Shown: piece by piece, positions 50,171-58,450 of the stretch
How the letters are laid out: each line of letters begins with the position of its first letter
Position numbering within the stretch: the first letter of the stretch is position 1
DNA from: Scatosoma sp045533485
GTDB taxonomy: Bacteria; Bacillota; Clostridia; Christensenellales; Borkfalkiaceae
DNA: 64,000 nt
Direction of reading: 5' to 3'
NCBI GenBank assembly: GCA_045533485.1
Contig: JAZSHX010000043.1
Location: 5,859 to 69,858 of the forward strand
Notes under the pieces: generated by a model
Told to the model about the DNA's origin: nothing
Seen by the model: only the letters and a program-made list of their open reading frames with translations
Databases searched by the model: none
Position numbers and translations under genes: made by a program

Positions 50171-52036
50171 ATGAAAACCTATTACATGAAAATAAGAGAA
50201 AAATTCATACCTGAAATTCTTTCGGGGAACAAAAAACATGAATATCGCTTGGCTTCGCCGGAAAGGACGCAGATTAAAATAGGCGATACGCTTGTATTGA
50301 TTTCGAATCAAAATCGCAAAAAATTCATAAAAACAACTGTTAAAAAGGTTACAATATATAAAGGTTGGAAAGAAGCTTTAGAAGAAAATTGGGAACAAGA
50401 TTTTAAAAATATATATTCTACATTAGAAGAAGCGTTGCATGAATGCTATAAATTTTATCCAAAAAAAGAAGTGGATTGTTACGGCATAGTTGTGTTTGAT
50501 GTTGAGCCACTGTTTATGACTTATGATAAAGTCAACATTTTGCTGGATACAAATATTATAATCAAGCGAGAGAGTGGAAATAATGCTTCTTATGAAGTGG
50601 CACAACTTTTTAACTGGTTTGCGAAAAATGCTATCTCTACATATATTCATAAAGCGACAAGAGATGAGCTTTCAGGATATGGGGATGAAAGGGCTAAAAC
50701 AATAATGTTAACAAAGCTAAACTCCTATCATATATTACCTGATTTCGCCAAGGTTGAAGATGTATATTTTGATGATGTCATATCACAGTATGCTCAAGAT
50801 AAAAATGGAAAAATCGACAATGCATTGCTGAGAGAAGTTTATGATTATAACGTTGATCTGCTTTTAACAGATGATGCCTTAATGTTAAAAAAAGCGGAGG
50901 ATTTATACATTAGGGATAGAGTTCTTACATCTGCGGAGTTGTTAGCATATTTTGAAACGGCATATCCACAAAATATTGAGTATAAAATGCTTGCTGTAAA
51001 GTTGAAGACTTTTGGCGAGGTCGACTTATCTTCTACGTTTTTTGATACTTTAAGAGAAGATTACGGCGGGAAAGATTTCGATGATTGGTTTAAGCGAAAG
51101 GCGCTAAAAAAAGAACAAGCGTACGTGTTTGAAGATGAGGACGGACTGCGTGGTTTCTTATATGTAAAAACTGAATATCCGAATGAGCCGGATTATTTAA
51201 AAGTAACACCTCGTTTAACTCCAAAAATTAGATTGAAAGTTGGGACATTAAAGATAAATAATAGTGGATTTAAGCTTGGGGAAAGGTTTTTAAAAATTGT
51301 TTTTGACAATGCAAGGGCACGTCGCGTTGAGGAAATATATGTGACATTATTCGAGGATAAGCGAGGAGAGGTTGCATATCTTAAAAGTTTTTTGGAGCAA
51401 TGGGGCTTTAAATTACATGGGAAAAAGGATAATGGAGAATTGGTGTTAGTGAAAACGATGGAACAGTATAGTCACGATGATTCTCCAAAATTCAACTATC
51501 CCTTACTGCAAGATAATGCAAATTATAGGTTTTTACCGATATTAGCAGAATATCATACCGATCTTTTTCCTGATAATATTTTAAAAAATGAAGACATGCA
51601 TCTCTATGAGGATAATTTAGCTCATAGATATGCTATAGAAAAGATATATTTAACGGGTTCAGCGTTAAAAGGGACTAAGCCAGGGGATGTTTTGTTGATT
51701 TATAGAATGGGGAATTCTATTTATAAAAGAAATACATCAGTTGTTAGTGGGATTGCAATTGTGCAGGAAATTGTTTATACGAGCGATGTTGATGATTGTA
51801 TAGCGAAATGTAAAGATCGCTCGATTTTTGATGAGAAGAGAATTCATCAAGTTTATCCGCAATATAAAACCATAGTTAGGTTACTAGACTATCTTCCATT
51901 TTCACATGCTGTTACGCTAAATGAATTACGTCAAAATAAGATAATTGATGCTTTTTCTGGGCCGCGGTCATTTGATCTTATTACTAAGGAACAATATGAA
52001 ACTATCTACAAATTAGGAATGGAGGTGCAAGAATGA
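50171..52036 (+). CDS. ASCH-PIN-GNAT-PUA multidomain protein
   Basis: A 621-residue protein joining four modules. Residues about 1-116 are an ASCH domain (IREKFIPEILSGNKKHEYRLA). Residues about 122-250 are a PIN nuclease with acidic residues in ILLDTNIIIKRE and DLLLTDDALM. Residues about 275-440 read as a GNAT fold (DGLRGFLYVKTEYP, LGERFLKIVFDNARARRVEEIYVTLF). The last 150 residues look like a second PUA/EVE-type domain (GTKPGDVLLIYRMG). PIN domains cut RNA; ASCH/PUA domains bind modified RNA or DNA. A GATA-AT-G double ATG leaves the start at 50168 or 50171. Role in RNA-directed defence or stress is inference. Confidence 0.7.
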   Translation: MKTYYMKIREKFIPEILSGNKKHEYRLASPERTQIKIGDTLVLISNQNRKKFIKTTVKKVTIYKGWKEALEENWEQDFKNIYSTLEEALHECYKFYPKKEVDCYGIVVFDVEPLFMTYDKVNILLDTNIIIKRESGNNASYEVAQLFNWFAKNAISTYIHKATRDELSGYGDERAKTIMLTKLNSYHILPDFAKVEDVYFDDVISQYAQDKNGKIDNALLREVYDYNVDLLLTDDALMLKKAEDLYIRDRVLTSAELLAYFETAYPQNIEYKMLAVKLKTFGEVDLSSTFFDTLREDYGGKDFDDWFKRKALKKEQAYVFEDEDGLRGFLYVKTEYPNEPDYLKVTPRLTPKIRLKVGTLKINNSGFKLGERFLKIVFDNARARRVEEIYVTLFEDKRGEVAYLKSFLEQWGFKLHGKKDNGELVLVKTMEQYSHDDSPKFNYPLLQDNANYRFLPILAEYHTDLFPDNILKNEDMHLYEDNLAHRYAIEKIYLTGSALKGTKPGDVLLIYRMGNSIYKRNTSVVSGIAIVQEIVYTSDVDDCIAKCKDRSIFDEKRIHQVYPQYKTIVRLLDYLPFSHAVTLNELRQNKIIDAFSGPRSFDLITKEQYETIYKLGMEVQE

Positions 52037-52404
52037 AAAAGAAAATTTTAATTTCAATTAATCCTGAACACGTTGAAAATATTTTGAATGGCACAAAAAA
52101 ATATGAGTATCGTAAAATTGCTGCAAAGCAAGATATTTCTTCCATTATTATCTATGAAACTATGCCCGTAAAAAGAATTGTTGCCGAAGCCGAAATTATA
52201 GACGTTTTAATGCTCTCACCTGAAGAACTGTGGGCTCAAACAAAAGATGCATCGGGAATTAGTAAAGCATTCTTTGATGAATATTTCCAAGACCGTGAAA
52301 TTGCATATGCATATAAATTAGGGGAAGTCAAAAGATATGAAACGCCAAAGACTTTATTGGATTACGGCATAAAAGCTGCCCCGCAATCGTTTGTATATAT
52401 TTAG
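52033..52404 (+). CDS. ASCH-domain protein
   Basis: A 123-residue single ASCH (PUA-fold) protein, overlapping the previous gene by 4 bases (ATGA). KKILISINPEHVENILNGTKKYEYRK is the ASCH start with the G-x-K-x-x-E-x-R motif. It repeats the N-terminal domain of its neighbour, suggesting paired binding subunits. It ends the module before repeat copy 2. Confidence 0.82.
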   Translation: MKKKILISINPEHVENILNGTKKYEYRKIAAKQDISSIIIYETMPVKRIVAEAEIIDVLMLSPEELWAQTKDASGISKAFFDEYFQDREIAYAYKLGEVKRYETPKTLLDYGIKAAPQSFVYI

Positions 52405-52454
52405 GAGAATATAGAGAAGGTGCCTGCTAAAAAAGGTCAGTATTCAAATTTTGC

Positions 52455-52481
52455 TACGCAGTAAACAAAGAAAAGGGAATT
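52455..52481 (+). repeat. 27-bp direct repeat, copy 2
   Basis: An exact copy of 49561-49587, 51 bases after the ASCH gene stop. Confidence 0.8.
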
Positions 52482-52541
52482 GAGAAATTTACGCTATGAG
52501 AAGTGAGTAAATACTCGCATATTTTTTTCACATAAAAACCA

Positions 52542-52580
52542 AAAGGTTGACAATGTTTGACATTGTCAACCTTTTTTCTT
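52542..52580. terminator. Bidirectional terminator
   Basis: AAAGGTTGACAATG-TTTGA-CATTGTCAACCTTT, a perfect 14-base stem with T tract, between convergent genes. Confidence 0.9.
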
Positions 52581-52617
52581 TTGCTATAATACTGCTACGT
52601 CTTCATGAACAGAAGAG

Positions 52618-52782
52618 TTACTTTATTTCTTCAACAGAAATGCGGAAGTTTTGACCATTCAAAAAATGCACCTGCAAAGCACTTTCTTCTTCAGTATATG
52701 TAGCCACGATTTCGTCCTTTATAAGTAACGTGATTTCTTCCGTTAAATCTCTAACGGAAATTTGTCTTTGATTGTTTTCCAT
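52618..52782 (-). CDS. Small protein divergent from the double-HTH gene
   Basis: A 54-residue protein starting at 52782 (MENNQRQISVRDLTEE) with GGAG upstream. It consists of short strands and a helix with no recognised domain. Its divergent placement opposite an HTH regulator suggests a small antitoxin- or anti-repressor-like partner, but that is only position. Confidence 0.5.
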   Translation of the reverse strand: MENNQRQISVRDLTEEITLLIKDEIVATYTEEESALQVHFLNGQNFRISVEEIK

Positions 52783-52847
52783 GCTGTTTTCTCCTACAAT
52801 TATTTTATTCAATCAAATCGCGCGCCAATTTGTTTGTACTTCTATTA

Positions 52848-52897
52848 TATCTTCACTCTTTGGATTATGCAACCAAATAATACAGAAAGTGAAGATA
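52848..52897. promoter_or_regulatory. Inverted-repeat operator in divergent promoter region
   Basis: TATCTTCACT (52848-52857) and AGTGAAGATA (52888-52897), perfect 10-base arms with 30 bases between, in the gap between the small gene and the double-HTH gene. Confidence 0.65.
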
Positions 52898-52923
52898 ATA
52901 TTTTGTAGAAAGAGGACTACTTT

Positions 52924-53367
52924 ATGGATATTTTGTCGAAACTGCCTGAACGGCTTAAAGAACTGATGTTTGATAGGGGTATAAACGCACCAAATCTCGC
53001 GGAAAAGCTAGATGTCGGAGCGAATACAATCACGCGCTATTTGCAGGGCGTAAGCACGCCAAACTTCGATATTTTTGTCAAACTTATCGAATACTTTAAC
53101 TGTTCGGCTGATTTTTTACTTGGTTTGGAAGAGCAGCCCTTTTACGAGAAGAAATTCCTTCCTGTTCCGCCGTTTGCTGAACAATTCCGCAAAGCGATGG
53201 AAGAATGTAAGACGACACAGTACGCATTGAAAAAGAAAACGGGTATTTCGTGGAATAATTTCCATAAGTGGTTGAATGGAAAGAGCAAACCATATCCTGA
53301 CAGCTTGGTCAAAATTGCTCTCGCAATGGAATGTACCATCGATTTTCTTTTGGGTAGAATAAATTGA
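52924..53367 (+). CDS. Double-HTH XRE-family regulator
   Basis: A 147-residue regulator with two Cro-type HTH domains: residues about 6-65 (NLAEKLDVGANTITRYLQGVSTPNF) and 85-145 (YALKKKTGISWNNFHKWLNGKSKPYPDS), each ending in a similar CxxDFLLG segment (CSADFLLGL, CTIDFLLGR). The duplication lets one chain bind both half-sites of the inverted repeat just upstream. It is followed by its own terminator, so it is not in the defence operon. Confidence 0.85.
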   Translation: MDILSKLPERLKELMFDRGINAPNLAEKLDVGANTITRYLQGVSTPNFDIFVKLIEYFNCSADFLLGLEEQPFYEKKFLPVPPFAEQFRKAMEECKTTQYALKKKTGISWNNFHKWLNGKSKPYPDSLVKIALAMECTIDFLLGRIN

Positions 53368-53381
53368 ATATATAATTTACG

Positions 53382-53415
53382 AAAAAGTCGCAAATTTTTG
53401 CGGCTTTTTTCATTT
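53382..53415 (+). terminator. Terminator after the double-HTH gene
   Basis: AAAAAGTCGCAA/TTGCGGCTTTTT stem with T tract. Confidence 0.8.
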
Positions 53416-53479
53416 TTACAGGCAAAAATAGTGTTTTTGTGGACTTAAATAAAACATTTAAAAAATTAAACAACAGCTA

Positions 53480-53508
53480 TTGACTTATTTGAAAAGATGT
53501 GGTATAAT
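53480..53508 (+). promoter_or_regulatory. Promoter of the six-gene restriction-like operon
   Basis: TTGACT (53480-53485), 17 bases, TATAAT (53503-53508). The -10 is buried in the palindrome at 53501-53522. Confidence 0.85.
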
Positions 53509-53522
53509 AATTTTATTATACC
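53501..53522. promoter_or_regulatory. Perfect palindromic operator over the -10 box
   Basis: GGTATAATAA-TT-TTATTATACC, two perfect 10-base arms. A repressor here would cover the -10 box. The adjacent Cro-like gene at 53538 is the obvious ligand. Confidence 0.75.
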
Positions 53523-53537
53523 AAAGGGGTATCTAAT

Positions 53538-53747
53538 ATGGCAGTAAGTTACAATAAATTGTGGAAATTATTAATCGACAAAGGGATGACGAAAACAAAG
53601 TTGCGATTGCAAACAGATATGTCAACAGCCACGCTTGCGAAATTAAGTAAAAATGAAACAGTTTCTATGGATGTTATGTTGCGTATTTGCAAAGTTTTAG
53701 ATTGCAATGTCGGCGATATTATGGATGTTGAAATAGAAGAAAAATAA
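53538..53747 (+). CDS. Cro-like controller protein
   Basis: A 69-residue HTH protein (KTKLRLQTDMSTATLAKLSKNETVSMDVMLRICKVLDCNVGDIMDV), YozG/Cro-like and the size of C-proteins that time restriction-modification systems. AAAGGGG precedes the ATG, which lies 30 bases after the -10. It is the first gene of the operon and likely binds the palindrome over its own promoter, setting low expression after establishment. Confidence 0.8.
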   Translation: MAVSYNKLWKLLIDKGMTKTKLRLQTDMSTATLAKLSKNETVSMDVMLRICKVLDCNVGDIMDVEIEEK

Positions 53748-53764
53748 GAAACGAGGGTGAGATT

Positions 53765-55000
53765 ATGATTACTAGAGCAGAAGCAAAAACAAAAATTGCA
53801 ACCATTATGGCTACGCATAATCCTATCAAAACAGGGCTTACTCTTCCAGTGAGAAAAGGTGAGACTTTTAAGGTGTTTCGTATCCCCATTGATTTACTCG
53901 TTCCAAATATTTTAAATGATAGAATTACTTGGAGAATTAGGGAATATGAAGCCGCGAATAGCCGTCAATTGAGCATTGAAAATGCAGCTGATGTAGAGTA
54001 TTTATATACTTTAATACTTGAAGAGCATCCTGCGGAGAATGAACGGACTTTAGCGGATTTAGCGAGAAATGGACAGCAAATTGATGGGGTTATAACTAAT
54101 ACAGGTATTATTATTGACGGTAATCGCCGAGCAACGCTTTTGCGTGTATTGTTTAAAGGGGAAGCTGAAAGATTTAGACAAAGCGTTGAGGATTTTAGAT
54201 ATTTTAATGCAATTGTTTTGCCTGAAGACATGGACAACAAAGAAATAATGGCAATGGAAACCATGTTGCAAATCGGTGCAGATAAAAAAATAGATTATAA
54301 CCGTATTTGTTTGTATATCAAAGTGGATAACTTAAGGAAGGCAGGCTGTACCTATAGTCAAGTAAAGCAATATATGAATCTTAAGTCTGAAAAAGACGTT
54401 GAAGATATGGAAAGTATTTTTGCCTTAATGCAAGAATATTTAATTGCAATTGGAAAGCCGAATCACTTTACGCTTTTAGATAAATTGGAGGATCAGTTTA
54501 TCAACACAAGGACGGTTTTTAAACGTTTGGATAATGGTAGCTATCATGCAGAATGGGATTATACGGAAGCTGATGTGGCCAATTTCAAAATGGTTTGCTA
54601 CGATTATATGCGTGCAAAATTTGAAGGTAAAAAATATAGAGATAAATTAGTAGGGAAACCTAATAAAACAGACGGCGTCTTTATTGAAAAGACGGTGTGG
54701 GACGCATTTTTAGAACACCATGAGGAGATTATCGATAAAAATAATCCTGAAACGGAACAGGATTGGGAGTTGCTTGGTAAGAAAGGTGGGAAATTTGAAA
54801 GAAACTTAAATGATGCAGAACAAAAGCTTATAACAGTTCTGAATGATAAGAATCTTTCCAAATTAATTCGTGAAATTCAAATAAAAGTGGATCGCATATC
54901 TGAGTTAACAGATGATATGGAAGAAATTACGGATGAGGATTTGGAAAACTTGAAAAAGTTGTCTAAATCAATCTATAAAATAACAAAAAAGTATGAGTAA
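53765..55000 (+). CDS. ParB/Srx-like domain protein of the restriction-like operon
   Basis: A 411-residue protein. Residues about 60-135 look like the ParB/sulfiredoxin fold found in DndB/SspE-type proteins: LVPNILNDRITW, GQQIDGVITNTGIIIDGNRRATLLRVL, where IDGNRR is the equivalent of the DGxHR/DGNRR motif. The C-terminal half is helical, with MSIYKITKKYE-type acidic coiled-coil at the end. It overlaps the helicase gene by 8 bases. ParB-like domains bind DNA or nucleotides and sense modification in several defence systems; that role here is inference. Confidence 0.65.
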   Translation: MITRAEAKTKIATIMATHNPIKTGLTLPVRKGETFKVFRIPIDLLVPNILNDRITWRIREYEAANSRQLSIENAADVEYLYTLILEEHPAENERTLADLARNGQQIDGVITNTGIIIDGNRRATLLRVLFKGEAERFRQSVEDFRYFNAIVLPEDMDNKEIMAMETMLQIGADKKIDYNRICLYIKVDNLRKAGCTYSQVKQYMNLKSEKDVEDMESIFALMQEYLIAIGKPNHFTLLDKLEDQFINTRTVFKRLDNGSYHAEWDYTEADVANFKMVCYDYMRAKFEGKKYRDKLVGKPNKTDGVFIEKTVWDAFLEHHEEIIDKNNPETEQDWELLGKKGGKFERNLNDAEQKLITVLNDKNLSKLIREIQIKVDRISELTDDMEEITDEDLENLKKLSKSIYKITKKYE

Positions 55001-56981
55001 TCTTTTTATTGATATCATTGGGAAAAATGAAATTATTATACAAGGACTGGAATTTATTCAAGGACGTCCTGCAATAAAGTTAAATATTTTTCTTAGCAGC
55101 TTTAGAAATTTTATCCGAAAACAAACTTCTAATGAGCTTACATTTAATTTTAGAGACGAGCCGGATTTAATTGTTGGTAAGACGCTGACTTCAATTGTTG
55201 CCTTTATTGAGGGATTAGGGTTTAATGTGGAGATATCTTCAAGCATGAAAATTCTTTTTGATGGCTTTAATTCCCATCAAAATAATTTTGTTGAAACAAA
55301 GGAAAAATTGGGGAAAGTTGTAACGAGAGATATTTCTAGTGATATAGAATTTCAAGAGTTTTGTTTGTTTTGCGATAATACGTTAAGCATACAATTACGG
55401 CCATACCAATATAAAGCAGCATACCTTTTATCAACAGGGAAAGGGGGGTTTGATTTTTCTGTTCCAGGCGCAGGGAAAACCATCATAACCTATGCAACTT
55501 ACAGCTATTTAAAAAATCAACATCACATAGATAAACTTTTTGTTATAGGGCCAATTAGTTCTTATAATGCTTGGTTTGAAGAGTTTATCACATGTTTTGG
55601 CGTTGCTCCTGACTTCGAGAATTTATCGGTAATTAATACGGCGGATTGTAAGGCCTATTTAACGGCCTCTACTACAAATCATAAAAATATAACATTTATT
55701 AATGGGGATAAGGTTCGTTTATTAGCTTCAGAAATTAAATATTATTTGAATAATGATAGTATTTTGCTTGTTATTGATGAGGCTCATAAAATTAAAAATC
55801 CTAATGCGTCAATCACTAGAGCCGTTATGGATATTAGCCAATTCGCAAAATCGAGGATTCTGTTAACAGGTACTCCATTACCGAATGGCTATGAAGACTT
55901 ATGGTCACTAATGATGACTTTTTCTCCTTTTGATAAAATACTTCCATATAATTACAGCCAGCTTAAAACTTTTACAAAAAGTGGCATTTCCGAAAAACAA
56001 GAAGAGCGTTTGCGGTCATCTATTAAACCTTACTATTCGCGAATTTCAAAGAAGTTTTTATTGCAAAACAAGGAGTTGTTGCCGACAATTGAACGTTCAA
56101 TATATGTCGATATGGATGATGAGCAATTATTCCTGTATGAAAAGTTGAATGCGTTTTGTGGAAAAATTAAAGAAGAAATTGATGAAGATTTTCTAGTAGC
56201 ACTAAAAAAAGCTGTACTGATAAGGAAAATGCAAATTTCAGCTAATCCAGCTTTATTATTAAGAGGGTTGATGAATTCCATGGATGAACTGATGGAAGAA
56301 TATATTGATTCTTATTATAAAGATAATGACGAAATTGAAAAATTGATTTTAGCTGATAATAAAATAAAAAAAGAACTTTTAACCTCTGAAATTATGCGAA
56401 TTGTACAACGTTATGCGCGTGAAAGTATTACGACGAGAAAAAATATTCAAGCAGTAAAGTTGATACAAGCGTTAGTAGCTCAAGGGAAAAAGGTTTTAGT
56501 TTGGGAAATTTTTGTAGGGAATATGGAAACCTTAAAAAATTTAATCGAAGCTGAAATCAATATGCCAGTGGAACTCGTTAACGGAACAATAACTGGGCAG
56601 GAGCGACAAGATGCAATCGCTCGTTTTAGAAATGGGAATAGCATGGTTTTAATTGCAAATCCGGCGACATTAGCTGAATCAATCTCATTACATAAGGTTT
56701 GCCAAAATGCAATTTATGTTAATAGAAATTTTAATGCAGCTCAATTTATTCAGTCTAAAGATCGTATTCATCGAATCAATATGCCTACTGGAGCAACTGC
56801 AACTTACTATTTTCTCATAAATGAGAATACTGTTGATGGTGTTGTCGGCGAAAAACTTGCATTAAAAGAACAAAGAATGCTAGCAATATTAGATGCTGAC
56901 GATATTGAAATAGGTGGATCAGAATTTGAAGATGGCAGTATTATGTCGAAAAAAGATATTGAAGACTCTTTTGATAAATAG
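54993..56981 (+). CDS. SNF2-family helicase
   Basis: A 662-residue superfamily 2 translocase. After about 125 residues of unique N-terminus come LRPYQYKAAYLL (Q-like motif), Walker A as SVPGAGKTII (instead of the usual GLGKT), the DEAH box VIDEAHKIKNP, motif III LLTGTPLPNGYEDLW, and motif VI FIQSKDRIHRI. This order and the IHRI ending are SNF2/Rad54-type. It overlaps the ParB-like gene and is followed 9 bases later by the MutH-like gene. It would move along DNA to bring nucleases to the target. Confidence 0.9.
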   Translation: MSNLFIDIIGKNEIIIQGLEFIQGRPAIKLNIFLSSFRNFIRKQTSNELTFNFRDEPDLIVGKTLTSIVAFIEGLGFNVEISSSMKILFDGFNSHQNNFVETKEKLGKVVTRDISSDIEFQEFCLFCDNTLSIQLRPYQYKAAYLLSTGKGGFDFSVPGAGKTIITYATYSYLKNQHHIDKLFVIGPISSYNAWFEEFITCFGVAPDFENLSVINTADCKAYLTASTTNHKNITFINGDKVRLLASEIKYYLNNDSILLVIDEAHKIKNPNASITRAVMDISQFAKSRILLTGTPLPNGYEDLWSLMMTFSPFDKILPYNYSQLKTFTKSGISEKQEERLRSSIKPYYSRISKKFLLQNKELLPTIERSIYVDMDDEQLFLYEKLNAFCGKIKEEIDEDFLVALKKAVLIRKMQISANPALLLRGLMNSMDELMEEYIDSYYKDNDEIEKLILADNKIKKELLTSEIMRIVQRYARESITTRKNIQAVKLIQALVAQGKKVLVWEIFVGNMETLKNLIEAEINMPVELVNGTITGQERQDAIARFRNGNSMVLIANPATLAESISLHKVCQNAIYVNRNFNAAQFIQSKDRIHRINMPTGATATYYFLINENTVDGVVGEKLALKEQRMLAILDADDIEIGGSEFEDGSIMSKKDIEDSFDK

Positions 56982-56990
56982 GAGGAACTT

Positions 56991-57677
56991 ATGATTATTA
57001 ATGAACAAATTATAGGAGAAATAACGGCTTTAGCTGAGAGATATAAAACTATCCCGATACAAAAAGTAGCCAATAAGCTGTGCATCAATATGACGGCGAA
57101 ACAAAGTTTTAGTCTTGTAATAAAGCATTTGTTTAAGAATGAGTTGTCTGAAGCGACTCAAAAAATTTTAGAAGAAAATTGTTATGATATTAAGACAATT
57201 GTATTGGAAAAATATGGGTCCTTAAAGGAGTCTATATCTTTACCCATGTTTAAATATTGCGATATTATTAAAGAACAATGGGAAACGAGTACATTAAGAA
57301 ACTATTTATATAATCGAGTATTTATTTTTGTAGTATTTAGATATAATACTTCTCGTGATTGTAGAATTGAAACGATATGTCCATGGACAATGTCTACCGC
57401 TATATTGGACAAAGATATTAAGCAAATGTGGACAAAAACTGTAGACTGTATTCGCCTGGGGCATATTGTCAAATATATTGATAATAATGGAAGACGTCAC
57501 ACGTTTTTCCCCGCAGCAAGTGAAAGTCCCTATATGCATGTAAGACCGCACGCGCGGAATAGTGATGATACTATTCCGCTTCCTGTTCCCGATGCCTTAA
57601 CGGGGGTAACAGTTTACCCAAAACATAGTTTTTGGCTGAATAAAGGATTTATTGCAAAAATTGTAAGTCGGGATTGA
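56991..57677 (+). CDS. MutH/Sau3AI-family nuclease
   Basis: A 228-residue protein, the size of MutH. The C-terminus is diagnostic: SPYMHVRPHARNSDDTIPLP and HSFWLNKGFIAKIV match the Sau3AI/MutH block with HVRPH...FWLN. IETICPWTMSTAILDKDIKQMW matches the central W-type segment. The active-site ExK appears as YDIKT, with aspartate for glutamate (residues 66-68), so the catalytic motif is slightly off and needs checking. It sits between a helicase and an HNH gene, with a C5-methyltransferase downstream. Sau3AI itself is a GATC enzyme paired with a C5-methyltransferase. Confidence 0.78.
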   Translation: MIINEQIIGEITALAERYKTIPIQKVANKLCINMTAKQSFSLVIKHLFKNELSEATQKILEENCYDIKTIVLEKYGSLKESISLPMFKYCDIIKEQWETSTLRNYLYNRVFIFVVFRYNTSRDCRIETICPWTMSTAILDKDIKQMWTKTVDCIRLGHIVKYIDNNGRRHTFFPAASESPYMHVRPHARNSDDTIPLPVPDALTGVTVYPKHSFWLNKGFIAKIVSRD

Positions 57678-57681
57678 TACT

Positions 57682-58434
57682 ATGCGATTTAATAAATTAC
57701 AATTAACTATTATTCTTGGATTTTATTATATAGATAAGGCAAAAAATATTGAAGCGTTTACGATTAAATTTAATAAATATTTTCATTTGTCTGTGAGCAG
57801 ACAAACTATACTTTTTGCCTTAACCCAGTTTAAAAATATTAATCCGGCGAATAATAATCAAGCACTTATAACAGACGATAAGGATTTTGCGAGACTTTGG
57901 GAAGAATATATCGTCTTTGATAAAATAGCTTCGCTTAAAGAGCTTTATAAGTTATTCAAACAAGAAAAATATTTGAATGAGGCTAGTAACTTAACTGACA
58001 TTTCAGAATCGAACACTAGCTTAACGAGGAATTCGCTCGTCTTGGATGTTCCCGTGGAAAAACCTTTAATAACATCGGGATGCGATAAAAAAGTTTATCC
58101 GAGGTTAAAAGAAGTTGCGGGCAATTCTTTGTGTTTAGCTGAATACAAGTGTGAAAATCCGTTATGTTCTATCACATTATTTACAAGAAAAGATGGAACA
58201 GCTACATATACTGAGGCACATCACTTGATTCCGCTTTGCTATCAAAACGATTTTGAATACAGTTTAGATGTGGAGGCAAATGTAGTATCGCTTTGTCCTC
58301 ATTGTCATCGCTTATTGCATTATGGTCAAGATAAAGAAAATCTTTTAAAAAATCTTTATAATGATAGAATTGCTAGATTGAAGAAATGTAAGCTCGACAT
58401 AAGTTATGAATCTTTATTATTAATGTATAGATAA
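57682..58434 (+). CDS. HNH endonuclease
   Basis: A 250-residue protein with a C-terminal HNH domain (about residues 150-215): CENPLCSI supplies the first zinc cysteines, TEAHHLIPL the HH pair, N200 the asparagine, and LCPHCHRLLHYG the second cysteine pair and last histidine. This McrA-like version often cuts modified or specific DNA. The N-terminal 130 residues are helical and may bind DNA. It lies 4 bases after the MutH-like gene. Confidence 0.85.
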   Translation: MRFNKLQLTIILGFYYIDKAKNIEAFTIKFNKYFHLSVSRQTILFALTQFKNINPANNNQALITDDKDFARLWEEYIVFDKIASLKELYKLFKQEKYLNEASNLTDISESNTSLTRNSLVLDVPVEKPLITSGCDKKVYPRLKEVAGNSLCLAEYKCENPLCSITLFTRKDGTATYTEAHHLIPLCYQNDFEYSLDVEANVVSLCPHCHRLLHYGQDKENLLKNLYNDRIARLKKCKLDISYESLLLMYR

Positions 58435-58450
58435 TTATTAGGAATTACAT

